Shown here: one piece after another, positions 26,814-36,418 of the stretch
How the letters are laid out: the number at the start of each line of letters is the position of its first letter
Numbering within the stretch: the first letter of the stretch is position 1
NCBI GenBank assembly: GCA_030697175.1
Contig: JAUYQR010000009.1
Location: forward strand, 1 to 64,000
Source: Paracoccaceae bacterium
GTDB lineage: Bacteria; Pseudomonadota; Alphaproteobacteria; Rhodobacterales; Rhodobacteraceae
DNA length: 64,000 nucleotides
Direction: 5' to 3'
Translations under genes and position numbers: made by a program
Notes under the pieces: model-generated
Told to the model about the DNA's origin: nothing
Seen by the model: only the letters and a program-made list of their open reading frames with translations
Databases searched by the model: none

Positions 26814-28856
26814 TTGACGCGGGCGCGGTGGATCATCGCGGCGCTGGTGGCGCTTTGGCTGGCTGCCTACGGGCGTGACCGCGTGGACCTTTGGATCGAC
26901 GCGACCGTTTTGCCGCCGCTGACCGTCGAGACCTCGGTCGAGGTGGTGGACCGCAACAGCGACCTTCTGCGGGCCTATACGGTGGCGGATGGGCGCTGGC
27001 GGTTGGCCTTGCCGGAAGACCGGGTGGACGCGCGCTATCTGGCGATGCTGCTGGCCTATGAGGACAGGCGGTTCTACCGGCATCACGGGGTTGACGCGCG
27101 CTCGATGCTGCGGGCGGTGGCGCAGGCGGCGTGGAGCGGGCGGGTGGTGTCGGGCGGCTCGACCCTGACGATGCAGGTGGCGCGGCTTCTGGAGGAAAGC
27201 GGGACGGGCAAGGTGGCGGGCAAACTGCGGCAGATGCGGGTGGCGCTGGCGCTGGAGCGGCGGCTGTCGAAGGACCAGATCCTGCAGCTTTACCTGCATC
27301 TGGCGCCGTTCGGGGGGAACCTTGAAGGCGTGCGCGCGGCCTCGATTTCCTACTTCGGCAAGGAGCCGTCGCGGCTGACCCCGGCAGAGGCGGCGCTGTT
27401 GGTTGCCATTCCGCAAAGCCCGGAAAGCCGCCGCCCGGACCGGGCCGCCGACCGTGCCGAGGCGGCGCGGAACCGGGTGCTGGCGCGGGCGGTGCGCGAG
27501 GGCGTGATCGAGGCGGACGAGGCGGAGGCCGCCTTGCGCGAAAGGGTGCCGGGCGTGCGCAAAGCCTTTCCGGCCCTTGCGCCGCATCTGGCCGACAGGG
27601 CGCGTGCGGCGAACCCTTTGGCGCGGCACCTGGACCTGACCATCGACCGCAGCCTGCAACGCAAGCTGGAGACGCTGGCTGCCGATGCGGTAGAGGGGCG
27701 CGGTGCGGAGTTGCAGGTGGCGATCGTGGTGGCCGACCACGTCTCGGGCGAGATCCTCGCCTCGGTCGGGTCGGCAGGGTTTCAGGCCGACGCGCGGCAG
27801 GGGTTCGTCGACATGACACGCGCGCTGCGGTCGCCGGGATCGACGCTGAAGCCTTTGGTCTACGCGCTGGCGTTTGACGAGGGGCTGGCGCACCCCGAGA
27901 CGATGCTGGAGGACCGGCCTACCCGCTTTGGCACCTACGCGCCGCAGAACTTTGACCGGCTGTATCGCGGCACGATCCGCGCGCGTGAGGCGTTGCAGTC
28001 GTCGCTGAACATTCCGGTGGTGGCACTGACCGAGGCGCTGGGGCCGGCAAAGCTGATCTCGGGGATGCAAAAGGCCGGGATGCGACCGGTGTTTCCGGGC
28101 GATCAGCCGGGGCTGGCAATTGCGCTGGGTGGCGTGGGCGTGACGCTGGAAGACATGGTCGGGCTTTACGCGGCACTGGCGCGTGGCGGGGTGGCACGGC
28201 CGATGAGCTATATGAAGGTCGGGCCGGGGGCGGAAGGGCAGCGCGTGGTGTCGGCGGTGGCGGCGTGGCAGGTGGGCGACATTCTGGCGGGGCTGGCACC
28301 ACCGCCGGGGTCGCCGTCGAACCGGCTGGCCTACAAGACCGGAACCTCCTATGGCCACCGCGACGCCTGGGCGATCGGGTTCGATGGCGGGCATGTGATC
28401 GGTGTCTGGATGGGGCGGGCGGATGGCACGCCGGTGCCGGGGGCGTTCGGGGCCGATGTGGCAGCACCAGTGCTGTTTCAGGCGTTCAACCGGTTGAAGC
28501 GCGACCTTGACCCGCAGCCGCCTGCACCCGCAGCGACGCTGCTGGTGTCGAACGCGGAACTGCCGGTGCCGTTGCAACGCTTCCGCTCTCGGTCCGCTGC
28601 GTTCGAGGCGGCGGCGGATGCGCCGGCCGTGGCCTTTCCGCCCGATGGGGCCGAGGTGGAACTGTTGGCGGCGGGGCTGAAGGTGCGGGTGCAGGGCGGG
28701 ACGGCACCCTTCACATGGCTGGCCGATGGCGTGCCGCTGGCGGTGGCGCTGCGCGACCGGGAGACCATGCTGACGCTGCCGGGGACGGGGTTTGTGACCT
28801 TGTCGGTGATCGACGCCAAGGGGCGCTCTGCCCGCGCGTCGGTGCGGGTGTGGTAA
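26814..28856 (+). CDS. pbpC: penicillin-binding protein 1C
   Basis: A 680-residue bifunctional peptidoglycan synthase. One N-terminal membrane helix (about 6-20) precedes the GT51 transglycosylase domain (Glu in EDRRFYRHHGVD, GGSTLTMQVARLL), the transpeptidase (active Ser in STLK, SLN, KTGTS) and a C-terminal BiPBP_C domain. A TTG start at 26814 is proposed: GGGAGG lies seven bases upstream and the residues before it would translate repeat sequence. Pairing with alpha-2-macroglobulin is conserved in bacteria. Confidence 0.94.
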   Translation: MTRARWIIAALVALWLAAYGRDRVDLWIDATVLPPLTVETSVEVVDRNSDLLRAYTVADGRWRLALPEDRVDARYLAMLLAYEDRRFYRHHGVDARSMLRAVAQAAWSGRVVSGGSTLTMQVARLLEESGTGKVAGKLRQMRVALALERRLSKDQILQLYLHLAPFGGNLEGVRAASISYFGKEPSRLTPAEAALLVAIPQSPESRRPDRAADRAEAARNRVLARAVREGVIEADEAEAALRERVPGVRKAFPALAPHLADRARAANPLARHLDLTIDRSLQRKLETLAADAVEGRGAELQVAIVVADHVSGEILASVGSAGFQADARQGFVDMTRALRSPGSTLKPLVYALAFDEGLAHPETMLEDRPTRFGTYAPQNFDRLYRGTIRAREALQSSLNIPVVALTEALGPAKLISGMQKAGMRPVFPGDQPGLAIALGGVGVTLEDMVGLYAALARGGVARPMSYMKVGPGAEGQRVVSAVAAWQVGDILAGLAPPPGSPSNRLAYKTGTSYGHRDAWAIGFDGGHVIGVWMGRADGTPVPGAFGADVAAPVLFQAFNRLKRDLDPQPPAPAATLLVSNAELPVPLQRFRSRSAAFEAAADAPAVAFPPDGAEVELLAAGLKVRVQGGTAPFTWLADGVPLAVALRDRETMLTLPGTGFVTLSVIDAKGRSARASVRVW

Positions 28857-28917
28857 GACCGGGTGACTTGCGACCGGCTTGACGCTATGGAACGGGGGTT
28901 CCACGGAGATCCCAACG

Positions 28918-29400
28918 ATGCCGCTGCTTTCGATTGTTCAATGGCCCGACCTGCGTCTGGCGACGCCCTGTGCGCCGGTGGGTTCGGTCACGCCTGCGGT
29001 GCGGGCCTTGGCGGCGGATATGCTGGAGACGATGTATGCAGCGCCCGGACGCGGGCTTGCCGCGCCGCAAGTGGGCGTGCTGCAACGGCTTTTCGTGATG
29101 GACGTGACGTGGAAGGACGGTCCGCGCAGCCCGATGGTGCTGATCGACCCGGAGGTGGTCTGGCAGGCCGAGACGCGCGTCGTGGGGCCGGAGGGGTGCC
29201 TGTCGATACCCGGTGTGGTGGCAGATGTGGAGCGGGCCGAGTCTATACGTGTTGTATGGACGGACCTTTCGGGTGAGCAGGCCGAGGCGGTGCTGGACGG
29301 TTTTGCCGCGATCTGCGTGCAGCACGAGTTGGACCATCTGGACGGGATCGTGACGCTGGACCGGTTGAGCGCGGAACACCGGGCGAAGGTGCTGGCATGA
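28918..29400 (+). CDS. def: peptide deformylase (active)
   Basis: A 160-residue metalloenzyme that removes the N-formyl group from nascent proteins. All three motifs are intact: GRGLAAPQ (44-51), EGCLS with metal Cys94, and HELDH with H136, E137 and H140. ACGGAG precedes the ATG. The stop overlaps the start of the second deformylase-like gene (ATGA), which in turn overlaps fmt. Confidence 0.96.
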   Translation: MPLLSIVQWPDLRLATPCAPVGSVTPAVRALAADMLETMYAAPGRGLAAPQVGVLQRLFVMDVTWKDGPRSPMVLIDPEVVWQAETRVVGPEGCLSIPGVVADVERAESIRVVWTDLSGEQAEAVLDGFAAICVQHELDHLDGIVTLDRLSAEHRAKVLA

Positions 29401-29894
29401 AGACCTGTGTGCCGTGGCCGCATCCGGTGCTGCGCACACCGGCGGCGGATGTCTTGGCGATCACCGACGACGTGCGCCAGCACTGGGCCGAGATGATCGA
29501 GGTGATGGACGCGATGCCGGGCTACGGGTTGGCGGCGGTGCAGATCGGAGTGCCTTTGCGGCTGGCCGTGGTGGATTGTTCGGACACGCGGGGGCAGGCG
29601 GTGCGGATGGCCAACCCCGAGGTGCTGCACGCCAGCGGGCAGTTGCGCGAGCATGAGGAGGCAAGTCCGAACCTGCCTCACGTCTCGGCGGTGGTGAAGC
29701 GGCCACGGGCGGTGACGGTGCGGTTCCTGAACGATCAGGGCGTCATCGAGGACCGGGATTTCGTCAACCTGTGGGCCACGTCGGTGCAGCATCAGATCGA
29801 CCATCTGGCGGGCAAGATGTATTTTGACCACCTTTCGCCCCTGAAGCGGAAGATGCTGATCGCACGGTCTGAAAAGCTGCGGCGCGTAAAATGA
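29397..29894 (+). CDS. peptide deformylase-like protein, catalytic residues lost
   Basis: A 165-residue paralogue of the upstream deformylase. Motif 1 survives as GYGLAAVQ (43-50), but EGCLS is replaced by EEASP (87-91), losing the metal-binding Cys, and HELDH is HQIDH (132-136), losing the catalytic Glu. The frame is intact and coupled by ATGA overlaps on both sides, so it is not an obvious pseudogene. It may act as a non-catalytic ribosome or formyl-Met binder, or have another reaction; function is unknown. Confidence 0.88.
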   Translation: MKTCVPWPHPVLRTPAADVLAITDDVRQHWAEMIEVMDAMPGYGLAAVQIGVPLRLAVVDCSDTRGQAVRMANPEVLHASGQLREHEEASPNLPHVSAVVKRPRAVTVRFLNDQGVIEDRDFVNLWATSVQHQIDHLAGKMYFDHLSPLKRKMLIARSEKLRRVK

Positions 29895-30784
29895 AAATAG
29901 TTTTCATGGGGACGCCGGAGTTTTCTGTTCCAGTGTTGGACGCGCTGCGCCAAGTGCATGAAATCATGGCAGTATATTGCCAGCCGCCGCGCCCTGCGGG
30001 ACGCGGCAGGGCCGACCGTCCCAGCCCGGTCCAAGCCCGTGCCGAGGTGCTGGGTTTGCCAGTGCGGTTTCCGGTTTCGCTGCGCAGCGAAACAGCGCAG
30101 CAAGACTTCGCTGCGCTGCAGCCAGATGTGGCGGTCGTGGTGGCTTACGGGTTGATATTGCCGCAGGCGGTGCTGGATGCGCCACGGCTTGGCTGCCTGA
30201 ACATTCACGCTTCGCTTTTGCCACGGTGGCGGGGTGCGGCGCCGATCCACCGGGCGATCATGGCGGGGGATATGGAGACAGGTGTCTGCATCATGCAGAT
30301 GGAGGCGGGGCTGGATACCGGGCCGGTGCTGCTGCGCGAGGCGACGCCGATCGGGCCGGAGGAGACGACGGCCGATCTGCACGACCGGTTGAGCGCGATG
30401 GGCGCGCGGCTGATCGTCGAGGCGCTGGAGCGGTTGCCGCTGCCGGCCGTGCCGCAACCGGCCGAGGGCGTGACCTATGCGGCCAAGATCGACAAGGCCG
30501 AGGCGCGGGTGAACTGGGCGCGGCCGGCGGTGGAGGTGGACCGGCTGATCCGCGGGCTGTCGCCGTTTCCGGGCGCGTGGTGCGAAGTGGCGGGTGAGCG
30601 GGTGAAGCTGTTGCGGTCTCGGGTGGCTGATGGCGCTGGTGCGCCGGGGCAGGTGCTGGGGGGGCTGGTGATTGCCTGCGGGTCGGGCGCGGTGGAGATC
30701 ACGCTGGCCCAGCGCGAGGGGAAGCGGGCGATGGGGCGGGACGAGTTTCTGCGCGGTTTCGCCCTGCCGCCGCATCTTTCGTGA
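29891..30784 (+). CDS. fmt: methionyl-tRNA formyltransferase
   Basis: A 297-residue enzyme that formylates initiator Met-tRNA using 10-formyl-THF. Seen are the start [33 protein letters not shown] with the catalytic Asn-His pair, and the downstream Asp region LDTGPVL. The C-terminal OB-like domain starts near 205. It is coupled to the two def-type genes. Residues 30-75 contain clustered codons less GC-biased than the rest. Confidence 0.96.
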   Translation: MKIVFMGTPEFSVPVLDALRQVHEIMAVYCQPPRPAGRGRADRPSPVQARAEVLGLPVRFPVSLRSETAQQDFAALQPDVAVVVAYGLILPQAVLDAPRLGCLNIHASLLPRWRGAAPIHRAIMAGDMETGVCIMQMEAGLDTGPVLLREATPIGPEETTADLHDRLSAMGARLIVEALERLPLPAVPQPAEGVTYAAKIDKAEARVNWARPAVEVDRLIRGLSPFPGAWCEVAGERVKLLRSRVADGAGAPGQVLGGLVIACGSGAVEITLAQREGKRAMGRDEFLRGFALPPHLS

Positions 30785-30845
30785 GGGGCCATTCACAAGC
30801 CGGCGCGTGCCCCCCATATTGCAGGGGCAAAGGGAGGGACTGCCC

Positions 30846-31079
30846 ATGCCGATCATAGCCCTGATGATAGTCGGAGCCGCCGCCGGATTTCTGGCGACGC
30901 GGATCATGAAACTGCAAACCGATGTGCCGACGACGGTGGCGATTGGCGTGTTTGGCGCCCTGATCGGGGGATTCGTGCTGCGTGGGCTGATCATGCTGAC
31001 CGGCTGGGCGGCCGGGTTCATCGGCGCGCTTCTCGGGGCGATGCTGCTGATCTGGCTGTGGAAGACCTATGTAAAGTAG
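30846..31079 (+). CDS. GlsB/YeaQ/YmgE family membrane protein
   Basis: A 77-residue protein of about three glycine-rich membrane helices, fitting the transglycosylase-associated GlsB/YeaQ family (often stress-induced, function unclear). AAGGGAGGG lies about seven bases upstream. Its TAG stop (31077-31079) is inside the first unit of a 16-bp tandem array. Confidence 0.85.
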   Translation: MPIIALMIVGAAAGFLATRIMKLQTDVPTTVAIGVFGALIGGFVLRGLIMLTGWAAGFIGALLGAMLLIWLWKTYVK

Positions 31080-31187
31080 GGCGGCCGTCAAGTAGGGCGG
31101 CGGTCAAGTAGGGCGGCGGTCAAGTAGGGCGGCGGTCAAGCAAGGCGACCGTCAAGTAGGGCGGCGGTCAAGCAAGGCGGCGCACGG
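31076..31187. repeat. 16-bp tandem repeat array between convergent genes
   Basis: Six complete copies of gtagggcggcggtcaa (31076-31171, a few with 1-3 changes) plus a partial seventh. The first copy supplies the TAG stop of the GlsB-like gene and the sixth supplies the minus-strand TGA (tca at 31168-31170) of the TetR gene, so every unit carries both stops. There are no spacers. Confidence 0.95.
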
Positions 31188-31665
31188 CATCTTTCAGCCG
31201 GAAACCCTTGCCACCTGCCGGTTGCCAGGCACGCTGACCCTGCCATGCAGCAAAGAGCAGCGTCGCAGCCTCGCGGCCCTTTTCACCACCGCCGAAACGC
31301 AGCGCCAGAGCCGATTCCACGATCGCGCGCCAACGTGCCGCACAGCGCATCAGGTCTGCGTCGGCGGCACCGGGGGGGTGCGGTGCCGAGGCCGCCTCCA
31401 ACGCCTTCAGCAAGCCTTGCGGCCCCTTGTCGGCGGTTGCGTCAATCGCTGCACGGGCGGCAACCTCGGCCCGTTCCCAAGCGGCAATCCGGGCGGCCTT
31501 GACCATGCCATCGCGGGTCTTGAACCGCTGGACAAGAGTGGGAGCGGCCAGCCCGGTGGCCTTGGCGACGGTTGCGAAAGACACCGCCTTTTCGCCACCT
31601 TGCGCCAGAAGCGTTGTGACCGTGGCGAATACCGTGTCGTCGGAAATGAGCTTTGTGCGTGGCAT
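31168..31665 (-). CDS. TetR/AcrR family transcriptional regulator
   Basis: A 165-residue protein with an N-terminal helix-turn-helix (about 10-55; FATVAKATGLAAPTLVQRF) and a short, Ala-rich ligand domain, smaller than the usual 190-210 residues. No obvious target is divergent from it; the gene downstream of its start (31715) points the same way. Its last codons are built from the 16-bp repeat unit. Confidence 0.82.
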   Translation of the reverse strand: MPRTKLISDDTVFATVTTLLAQGGEKAVSFATVAKATGLAAPTLVQRFKTRDGMVKAARIAAWERAEVAARAAIDATADKGPQGLLKALEAASAPHPPGAADADLMRCAARWRAIVESALALRFGGGEKGREAATLLFAAWQGQRAWQPAGGKGFRLKDAVRRLA

Positions 31666-31714
31666 TTGACCAGAATGAACGACTGTTCGGTTTGAAACAA
31701 GCCTGAGCGTGCGT

Positions 31715-32350
31715 TCAGCGTTTGGGAGAGCCTGGCTTTGGCGGTTCCGAGCGATAGACGGGCAACCGCCAGCCGAAAGCGAGGCTGCCCGCGCGCAGGA
31801 TCAGCACAGTCAGCGCGCAAAGGCCAAGGCCGATTCCGGGGTCGACCCCTGCCAGGCCGGATAGCAGGGCGGCTATGGCACCGGCAAAGGCGCAGGTCAC
31901 GTAAAGTTCACCCTGTTTCAAAACCAAAGGCACCTCGTTGCAGACCACATCGCGCAACAATCCACCCATGCAGCCCGTGATCATCCCCATGACGATGACA
32001 ATGGGCCAGCCCTGCCCATCAGCGAGTGCAACCGCCACACCAGCAGGGACGGCGGCAGAAAGCGCCAATGCGTCGATCCACAACAGCGCGCGGTAGCGGC
32101 TTTCCAGCAGATGCGCCGAAAAGAACACCACAATCGCCACGATGCTGGCGACGGCGAGGTTCACCGGATCGGCGACCCAGAACACATCGCGGTCGAGGAT
32201 CGTGTCCCGGATGGTGCCGCCGCCAACCGCCGTGAGGCAGGCAATGAAAATGAAGCCGACGATATCAAGCTGCGAGCGGGAGGCCGCCAGAGCACCAGTC
32301 ACAGCAAAGACCGCGACGGCGGCATAGTCGAGGAAGTGAAGCAGCGTCAC
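31715..32350 (-). CDS. TRIC-type cation channel family protein (UPF0126/YadS)
   Basis: A 211-residue membrane protein of about seven helices with two internally repeated glycine-rich signatures, [17 protein letters not shown] and [17 protein letters not shown], typical of prokaryotic TRIC channels (monovalent cation conduction). Its ATG overlaps the rnhA stop, so it is coupled to rnhA. Confidence 0.9.
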   Translation of the reverse strand: MTLLHFLDYAAVAVFAVTGALAASRSQLDIVGFIFIACLTAVGGGTIRDTILDRDVFWVADPVNLAVASIVAIVVFFSAHLLESRYRALLWIDALALSAAVPAGVAVALADGQGWPIVIVMGMITGCMGGLLRDVVCNEVPLVLKQGELYVTCAFAGAIAALLSGLAGVDPGIGLGLCALTVLILRAGSLAFGWRLPVYRSEPPKPGSPKR

Positions 32351-32811
32351 GCGCCGACGCCGGATTTGTATGGCGCCATCCCGGCGCGGGCTAGCGCATC
32401 GGCGCGTTCGTTTTCGGCGTGGCCCGCGTGGCCCTTGATCCAGCGCCAGGTTACGGAATGGCGGGCCTGAGCCGCCTCAAGCCGTTGCCAAAGCTCGACA
32501 TTCTTGACCGGCGCACCACCTGCCGTGCGCCAGCCCTTGCGCTTCCACCCTGCCAGCCACTCGGTGATGCCGTTTTTCACATAGGCACTGTCGGTAACGA
32601 TGGTGATGGTGGACGGTTTCGCTAAAGCCTCGAGCGCGGAAATCGCGGCCATCAGCTCCATCCGGTTGTTGGTCGTCAGCCCCTCGCCGCCAGAAAGCTC
32701 GCGTTCCTTGACGGTCACGCTGCCTTCCCGCGCCAGCATCAGGACACCCCAGCCGCCGGGGCCGGGATTGCCGGAACAGGCGCCGTCGGTATAGGCGAAA
32801 AGGTCGGGCAT
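32347..32811 (-). CDS. rnhA: ribonuclease HI
   Basis: A 154-residue endonuclease that degrades RNA in RNA-DNA hybrids. Catalytic acids are visible in [15 protein letters not shown] (D9), [10 protein letters not shown] (E), [11 protein letters not shown] (D) and the C-terminal [14 protein letters not shown] (D). Length matches E. coli RNase HI. It is followed by the TRIC gene with overlap. Confidence 0.96.
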   Translation of the reverse strand: MPDLFAYTDGACSGNPGPGGWGVLMLAREGSVTVKERELSGGEGLTTNNRMELMAAISALEALAKPSTITIVTDSAYVKNGITEWLAGWKRKGWRTAGGAPVKNVELWQRLEAAQARHSVTWRWIKGHAGHAENERADALARAGMAPYKSGVGA

Positions 32812-32822
32812 TCAGGCTCCGG

Positions 32823-33275
32823 TCAGGTCAGGATCAGGGTGGAGAGACAGGCGAGGACGATGGCGGTGAGGAGGATGCGAAGCCGCATCCACCATGCGGG
32901 CGCAAGTCCTTGGCCGGCGAAGGAGGCATCGAGGAGCAGAAGGCCGGCAAACCCGGCGGCAAGGAAGATCAGCGAGGTCTGCGAGGAATCGGTGACCATG
33001 AAGAAAGCCCAGAGGGCAGGGATCACCGACAGGACGTAACCGGTTGCGGCGGGCGACCCTTCTGCCTTGGCGGCAAAACCCCACAGGACGCCGGACATGA
33101 AGGACAGGATGATCGTGCCGTAGGAGAGGCCGACATAGGAACCGACGAACATCGGGGTGACGTAGCCAAGCGCCCAGCCGGCAAGTGCGGGCGACAGGTG
33201 GCTGGCCGCCGACCACAGGAACGGCAGAAGGCCGAGGAGGCCAAGCATCAGCGGTGTGCGAGGAATCTGTGTCAT
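32823..33275 (-). CDS. DUF3429 family membrane protein
   Basis: A 150-residue protein of about five membrane helices with the DUF3429 pattern (YGTIILSFMSGVLWGF, LSVIPALWAF). Function is unknown. The ATG at 33275 is chosen from the family's MTQIPRTP-type start after GGGGTGA. It lies 11 bases upstream of rnhA and is likely cotranscribed with it. Confidence 0.82.
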   Translation of the reverse strand: MTQIPRTPLMLGLLGLLPFLWSAASHLSPALAGWALGYVTPMFVGSYVGLSYGTIILSFMSGVLWGFAAKAEGSPAATGYVLSVIPALWAFFMVTDSSQTSLIFLAAGFAGLLLLDASFAGQGLAPAWWMRLRILLTAIVLACLSTLILT

Positions 33276-33375
33276 GTCATCACCCCGGAAAAGAGCGAGG
33301 CGCGGCGCTTGGCGCCGGCCTGTGCGGTGTTGGGCCTGCAAGACAGGGTGCGCGGCGTGCCGGGATTGAACATGG

Positions 33376-34332
33376 TCAAGCGACCGCCTCGCGCAGGATG
33401 CGGGGCACCTTGAATTCGATGTCTTCGACGGCGGTTTCGACGGTTTCAACGTTGAGAGCAAAGCGGGCGCGGAACGCGTCGATCACCTCGTTCACCAGAA
33501 GTTCGGGGGCCGAGGCGCCTGCCGTCAGGCCGATGGCCCGGGCGCCGTGCAGCGCGCGCCAGTCGATGTCGGTCGCGCGCTGGATCAGCATGGAATAGGC
33601 GCAGCCTGCCGCCGTGCCGACCTCGACCAGACGTTTGGAGTTGGACGAATTCGGCGCCCCGATGACAAGGAGAGCGTCGATCCGGGGCGCGACGGCCTTG
33701 ACGGCGGCCTGCCGGTTGGTGGTGGCGTAGCAGATGTCTTCGTGCGCAGGGGCGTGGATCAGGGGGAAGCGCGCCTTCAGCGCGGCGGCGATTTCGGCGG
33801 TGTCATCGACGGAAAGCGTGGTCTGGGTGATGAAGGCGAGTTTGGCGGGGTCGCGCACGGCGAGGGTGGCTACGTCAGCTACGGTTTCGACCAGCAGCAC
33901 CTCGCCCGGCGGCAGTTGGCCCATCGTGCCGACCGTCTCGGGGTGGCCCTCGTGGCCGATGTAGATCATCTGGGTGCCGGATTCGTGGTGGCGGGCGGCC
34001 TCGTTGTGGACCTTGGTCACAAGGGGGCAGGTTGCATCGACGGCGATCATCTCGCGCCGGGCGGCCTCGGCGGGAACGGACTTCGGTACGCCGTGGGCGG
34101 AGAAGATGACCGGGCGGTCGGGGGGGCAATCGTCCAGTTCCTCGACGAACACCGCGCCTTTGGCGCGCAGGGCATCAACGACGAACTTGTTGTGGACGAT
34201 TTCATGGCGGACGTAGACGGGCGCCCCCCACTTGTCGATTGCCATTTCAACGATCTTGATGGCGCGGTCCACGCCTGCGCAAAAGCCGCGCGGCGCGGCC
34301 AGGTAAAGCGTCAGGGGCGGCAGATCGGTCAT
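33376..34332 (-). CDS. ispH: 4-hydroxy-3-methylbut-2-enyl diphosphate reductase
   Basis: A 318-residue iron-sulfur enzyme for the last step of the MEP isoprenoid pathway. Cluster cysteines are C18 ([11 protein letters not shown]), the one in [12 protein letters not shown] and a third in ATGCAYSM-type context near 245 (AAGCAYSM); substrate residues [11 protein letters not shown] are present. Length is normal. Confidence 0.96.
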   Translation of the reverse strand: MTDLPPLTLYLAAPRGFCAGVDRAIKIVEMAIDKWGAPVYVRHEIVHNKFVVDALRAKGAVFVEELDDCPPDRPVIFSAHGVPKSVPAEAARREMIAVDATCPLVTKVHNEAARHHESGTQMIYIGHEGHPETVGTMGQLPPGEVLLVETVADVATLAVRDPAKLAFITQTTLSVDDTAEIAAALKARFPLIHAPAHEDICYATTNRQAAVKAVAPRIDALLVIGAPNSSNSKRLVEVGTAAGCAYSMLIQRATDIDWRALHGARAIGLTAGASAPELLVNEVIDAFRARFALNVETVETAVEDIEFKVPRILREAVA

Positions 34333-34401
34333 CGGGAACCCTCGGATCGGATGGATGAGAGGTAAGCGGCTACGCCCGCGCCGTCCAGCCCCAAGGCCGG
34401 A

Positions 34402-35466
34402 TCAGATGCCGCGGATGATGCGGTTGACGTGACCCATCTTGCGGCCGGGGCGGGGGGCACCCTTGCCGTAAAGGTGGATCGACACGGCATTTTCGCGGGC
34501 AAGCGCGGGGACGCGGGCGATATCGTCACCGATCAGGTTTTCCATCAGCACGTCGGCAAAACGCGAGCCGTCACCAAGCGGCCAGCCAACGACGGCGCGG
34601 ATATGCTGTTCGAACTGGTCCACCGCACAGCCCTGCTGCGTCCAGTGGCCGGAGTTGTGGACGCGGGGGGCGATTTCGTTGACGATCAGACCCTTGGGTG
34701 TGACGAACAGCTCCACCCCCATGACACCGACATAGTCGAGCGCGTTCAGGATGCGCGCGGCCAGAAGCACCGCATCGGTGCGCTGGCTGGCTGTCAGGCG
34801 GGCGGGGATCGTGGTGGTGCGCAGGATGCCATCGCGGTGGACGTTTTCGCCGGGGTCGTAGCAGGCGACCGAGCCGTCGAGGCCGCGCGCGGCGATCACC
34901 GAGACCTCGTGGCTGAAGTCGATGAAGCCTTCGAGGACGGCGGGTTGGCCTAGCATCGCTTCCAGCGCAGCCGGGGCATCGGTGGCGGTCATGATGCGGG
35001 CCTGCCCCTTGCCATCGTAGCCGAGGCGGGTGGTCTTCAAGATGGCCGGCGTGCCGATCTGCGCCAGCGCGGCGTCAAGATCGGCCGCGGTGGTGACCGC
35101 CGCGTAGGGCGCGCAGGTCAGGCCGAGGCCGGTGAGGAAATCCTTTTCGGCCATCCGTTCCTGACTGATCGCCAGCGCGCGGCGGTTGGGGCGGATCGGT
35201 TTGGCGGCCTCCAGCAGATCAAGCGCGGCGGTGGGGACGTTTTCGAATTCGTAGGTGATGACGTCAACCGACACGGCGAAGGCGGTGAGTGCGGCGTGGT
35301 CGTCATAGGATGCGGTCGTGACGTGGTGCGCCACGTCACCGGCAGGCGGGTTGGCACCGGGCTCAAAGACGTGGGTGCGAAAGCCGAGGCGTGAGGCGGC
35401 GACGGAAAGCATCCGCCCAAGCTGGCCGCCGCCGAGGATGCCGATGGTTGCGCCGGGTTCAAGCAT
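34402..35466 (-). CDS. purK: 5-(carboxyamino)imidazole ribonucleotide synthase
   Basis: A 354-residue ATP-grasp enzyme converting AIR and bicarbonate to N5-CAIR in purine synthesis. [12 protein letters not shown] starts the protein; [12 protein letters not shown] and [14 protein letters not shown] are ATP-grasp landmarks. The ATG at 35466 overlaps the purE end by eight bases; an upstream open frame would extend into purE and is not needed. Confidence 0.95.
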   Translation of the reverse strand: MLEPGATIGILGGGQLGRMLSVAASRLGFRTHVFEPGANPPAGDVAHHVTTASYDDHAALTAFAVSVDVITYEFENVPTAALDLLEAAKPIRPNRRALAISQERMAEKDFLTGLGLTCAPYAAVTTAADLDAALAQIGTPAILKTTRLGYDGKGQARIMTATDAPAALEAMLGQPAVLEGFIDFSHEVSVIAARGLDGSVACYDPGENVHRDGILRTTTIPARLTASQRTDAVLLAARILNALDYVGVMGVELFVTPKGLIVNEIAPRVHNSGHWTQQGCAVDQFEQHIRAVVGWPLGDGSRFADVLMENLIGDDIARVPALARENAVSIHLYGKGAPRPGRKMGHVNRIIRGI

Positions 35467-35935
35467 CAGAGGGCTCGTCAGGAATGGAGGCGGAAAGGGC
35501 GTCGCGCCATGCGTCAAGGCGTTCGGCAAGGCCGGGGTCGCCAAGCGCGAGGATCGCGGCGGCCATCAGCCCGGCATTGGCCGCACCACCGATGGCCATC
35601 GTGGCGACGGGGTAACCTTTCGGCATCTGCAGGATGGAATACAGCGAGTCGACGCCCGCCAGTGCCTTGGTCTGCACCGGAACGCCAACCACCGGAATCC
35701 GGGTTTTCGACGCCATCATGCCGGGCAGGTGTGCTGCACCACCAGCGCCTGCGATGATGACCTTGAGTCCACGGGCGGCGGCGGTCTTGCCATACTCCCA
35801 CAGCCGGTCAGGGGTGCGGTGCGCGCTGACGATCTTGGTCTCGTAGGTGATGCCAAGTTCGTCCAGGATGATCGCTGCGTCCTTCATTGTCGGCCAGTCA
35901 GACTGGCTGCCCATGATGATACCAACCTGAACCAT
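35459..35935 (-). CDS. purE: N5-carboxyaminoimidazole ribonucleotide mutase
   Basis: A 158-residue class I PurE acting after Pur[21 protein letters not shown] with the catalytic His, and [11 protein letters not shown] are present. It is first gene of the purEK operon. Confidence 0.96.
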   Translation of the reverse strand: MVQVGIIMGSQSDWPTMKDAAIILDELGITYETKIVSAHRTPDRLWEYGKTAAARGLKVIIAGAGGAAHLPGMMASKTRIPVVGVPVQTKALAGVDSLYSILQMPKGYPVATMAIGGAANAGLMAAAILALGDPGLAERLDAWRDALSASIPDEPSDA

Positions 35936-35999
35936 GCCAAGCCCCCTGAAGCTGCCCCCGCCTTATACGATGGCGGGCGCTTTGGGCAAGGCGGCAGGT

Positions 36000-36218
36000 T
36001 CAGGCGATGATGTCCGGGATCAGCTGATCTTCGATCTTCACGATCTGGTCCTTGAGGCCCAGCTTTTGCTTTTTCAGGCGGCGCAGGGTGAACTGGTCGG
36101 GGCGCGCGGATTGTTCCAGCGCGCTGATCGCATCATCCAGATCACGATGCTCACGCCGCATCACTTCCAGCCGGATGCGGAGCATTTCTTCAAAGTTGAG
36201 TTCGCTGGAGGCATTCAT
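36000..36218 (-). CDS. YdcH family protein (DUF465)
   Basis: A 72-residue highly helical, charged protein (EMLRIRLEVMRREHRDLDDAI, LRRLKKQKLGLKDQI) that fits DUF465/YdcH and is likely a coiled coil. Function is unknown. The gene stands alone, 64 bases downstream of purE's start. Confidence 0.85.
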   Translation of the reverse strand: MNASSELNFEEMLRIRLEVMRREHRDLDDAISALEQSARPDQFTLRRLKKQKLGLKDQIVKIEDQLIPDIIA

Positions 36219-36324
36219 GGAATCGGCTCGAGTCGGTCAGGTCAGGTCGGAAACAATATAGGGAAACTTGGCCGCGCGGGAAGGAATCTGGCGCAAAATC
36301 GCAGCGTCGGTGAGGGCGAGACCA

Positions 36325-36353
36325 CTTGCAGCGGTGTTTTGCCCGCCCCATAT
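36325..36353 (+). promoter_or_regulatory. candidate heat-shock (RpoH-type) promoter of hsp20
   Basis: CTTGCAG (36325-36331) and CCCCATAT (36346-36353) are separated by 14 bases, close to the E. coli sigma-32 consensus CTTGAAA-N13-17-CCCCATNT. It lies 66 bases before the hsp20 ATG, consistent with heat-shock control. Confidence 0.6.
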
Positions 36354-36418
36354 TGAAACCAAGCGGTGCTCGTATGCGAGGCCGTGCCCGAACTGTCGCT
36401 TTTGAAGGACATGTCCGA

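Noticed and set aside
24650-28904. Two long minus-strand open frames opposite the alpha-2-macroglobulin and pbpC genes
   Set aside because: No recognisable domain, extreme Arg/Gln/His content, and fully antisense to well-supported genes.
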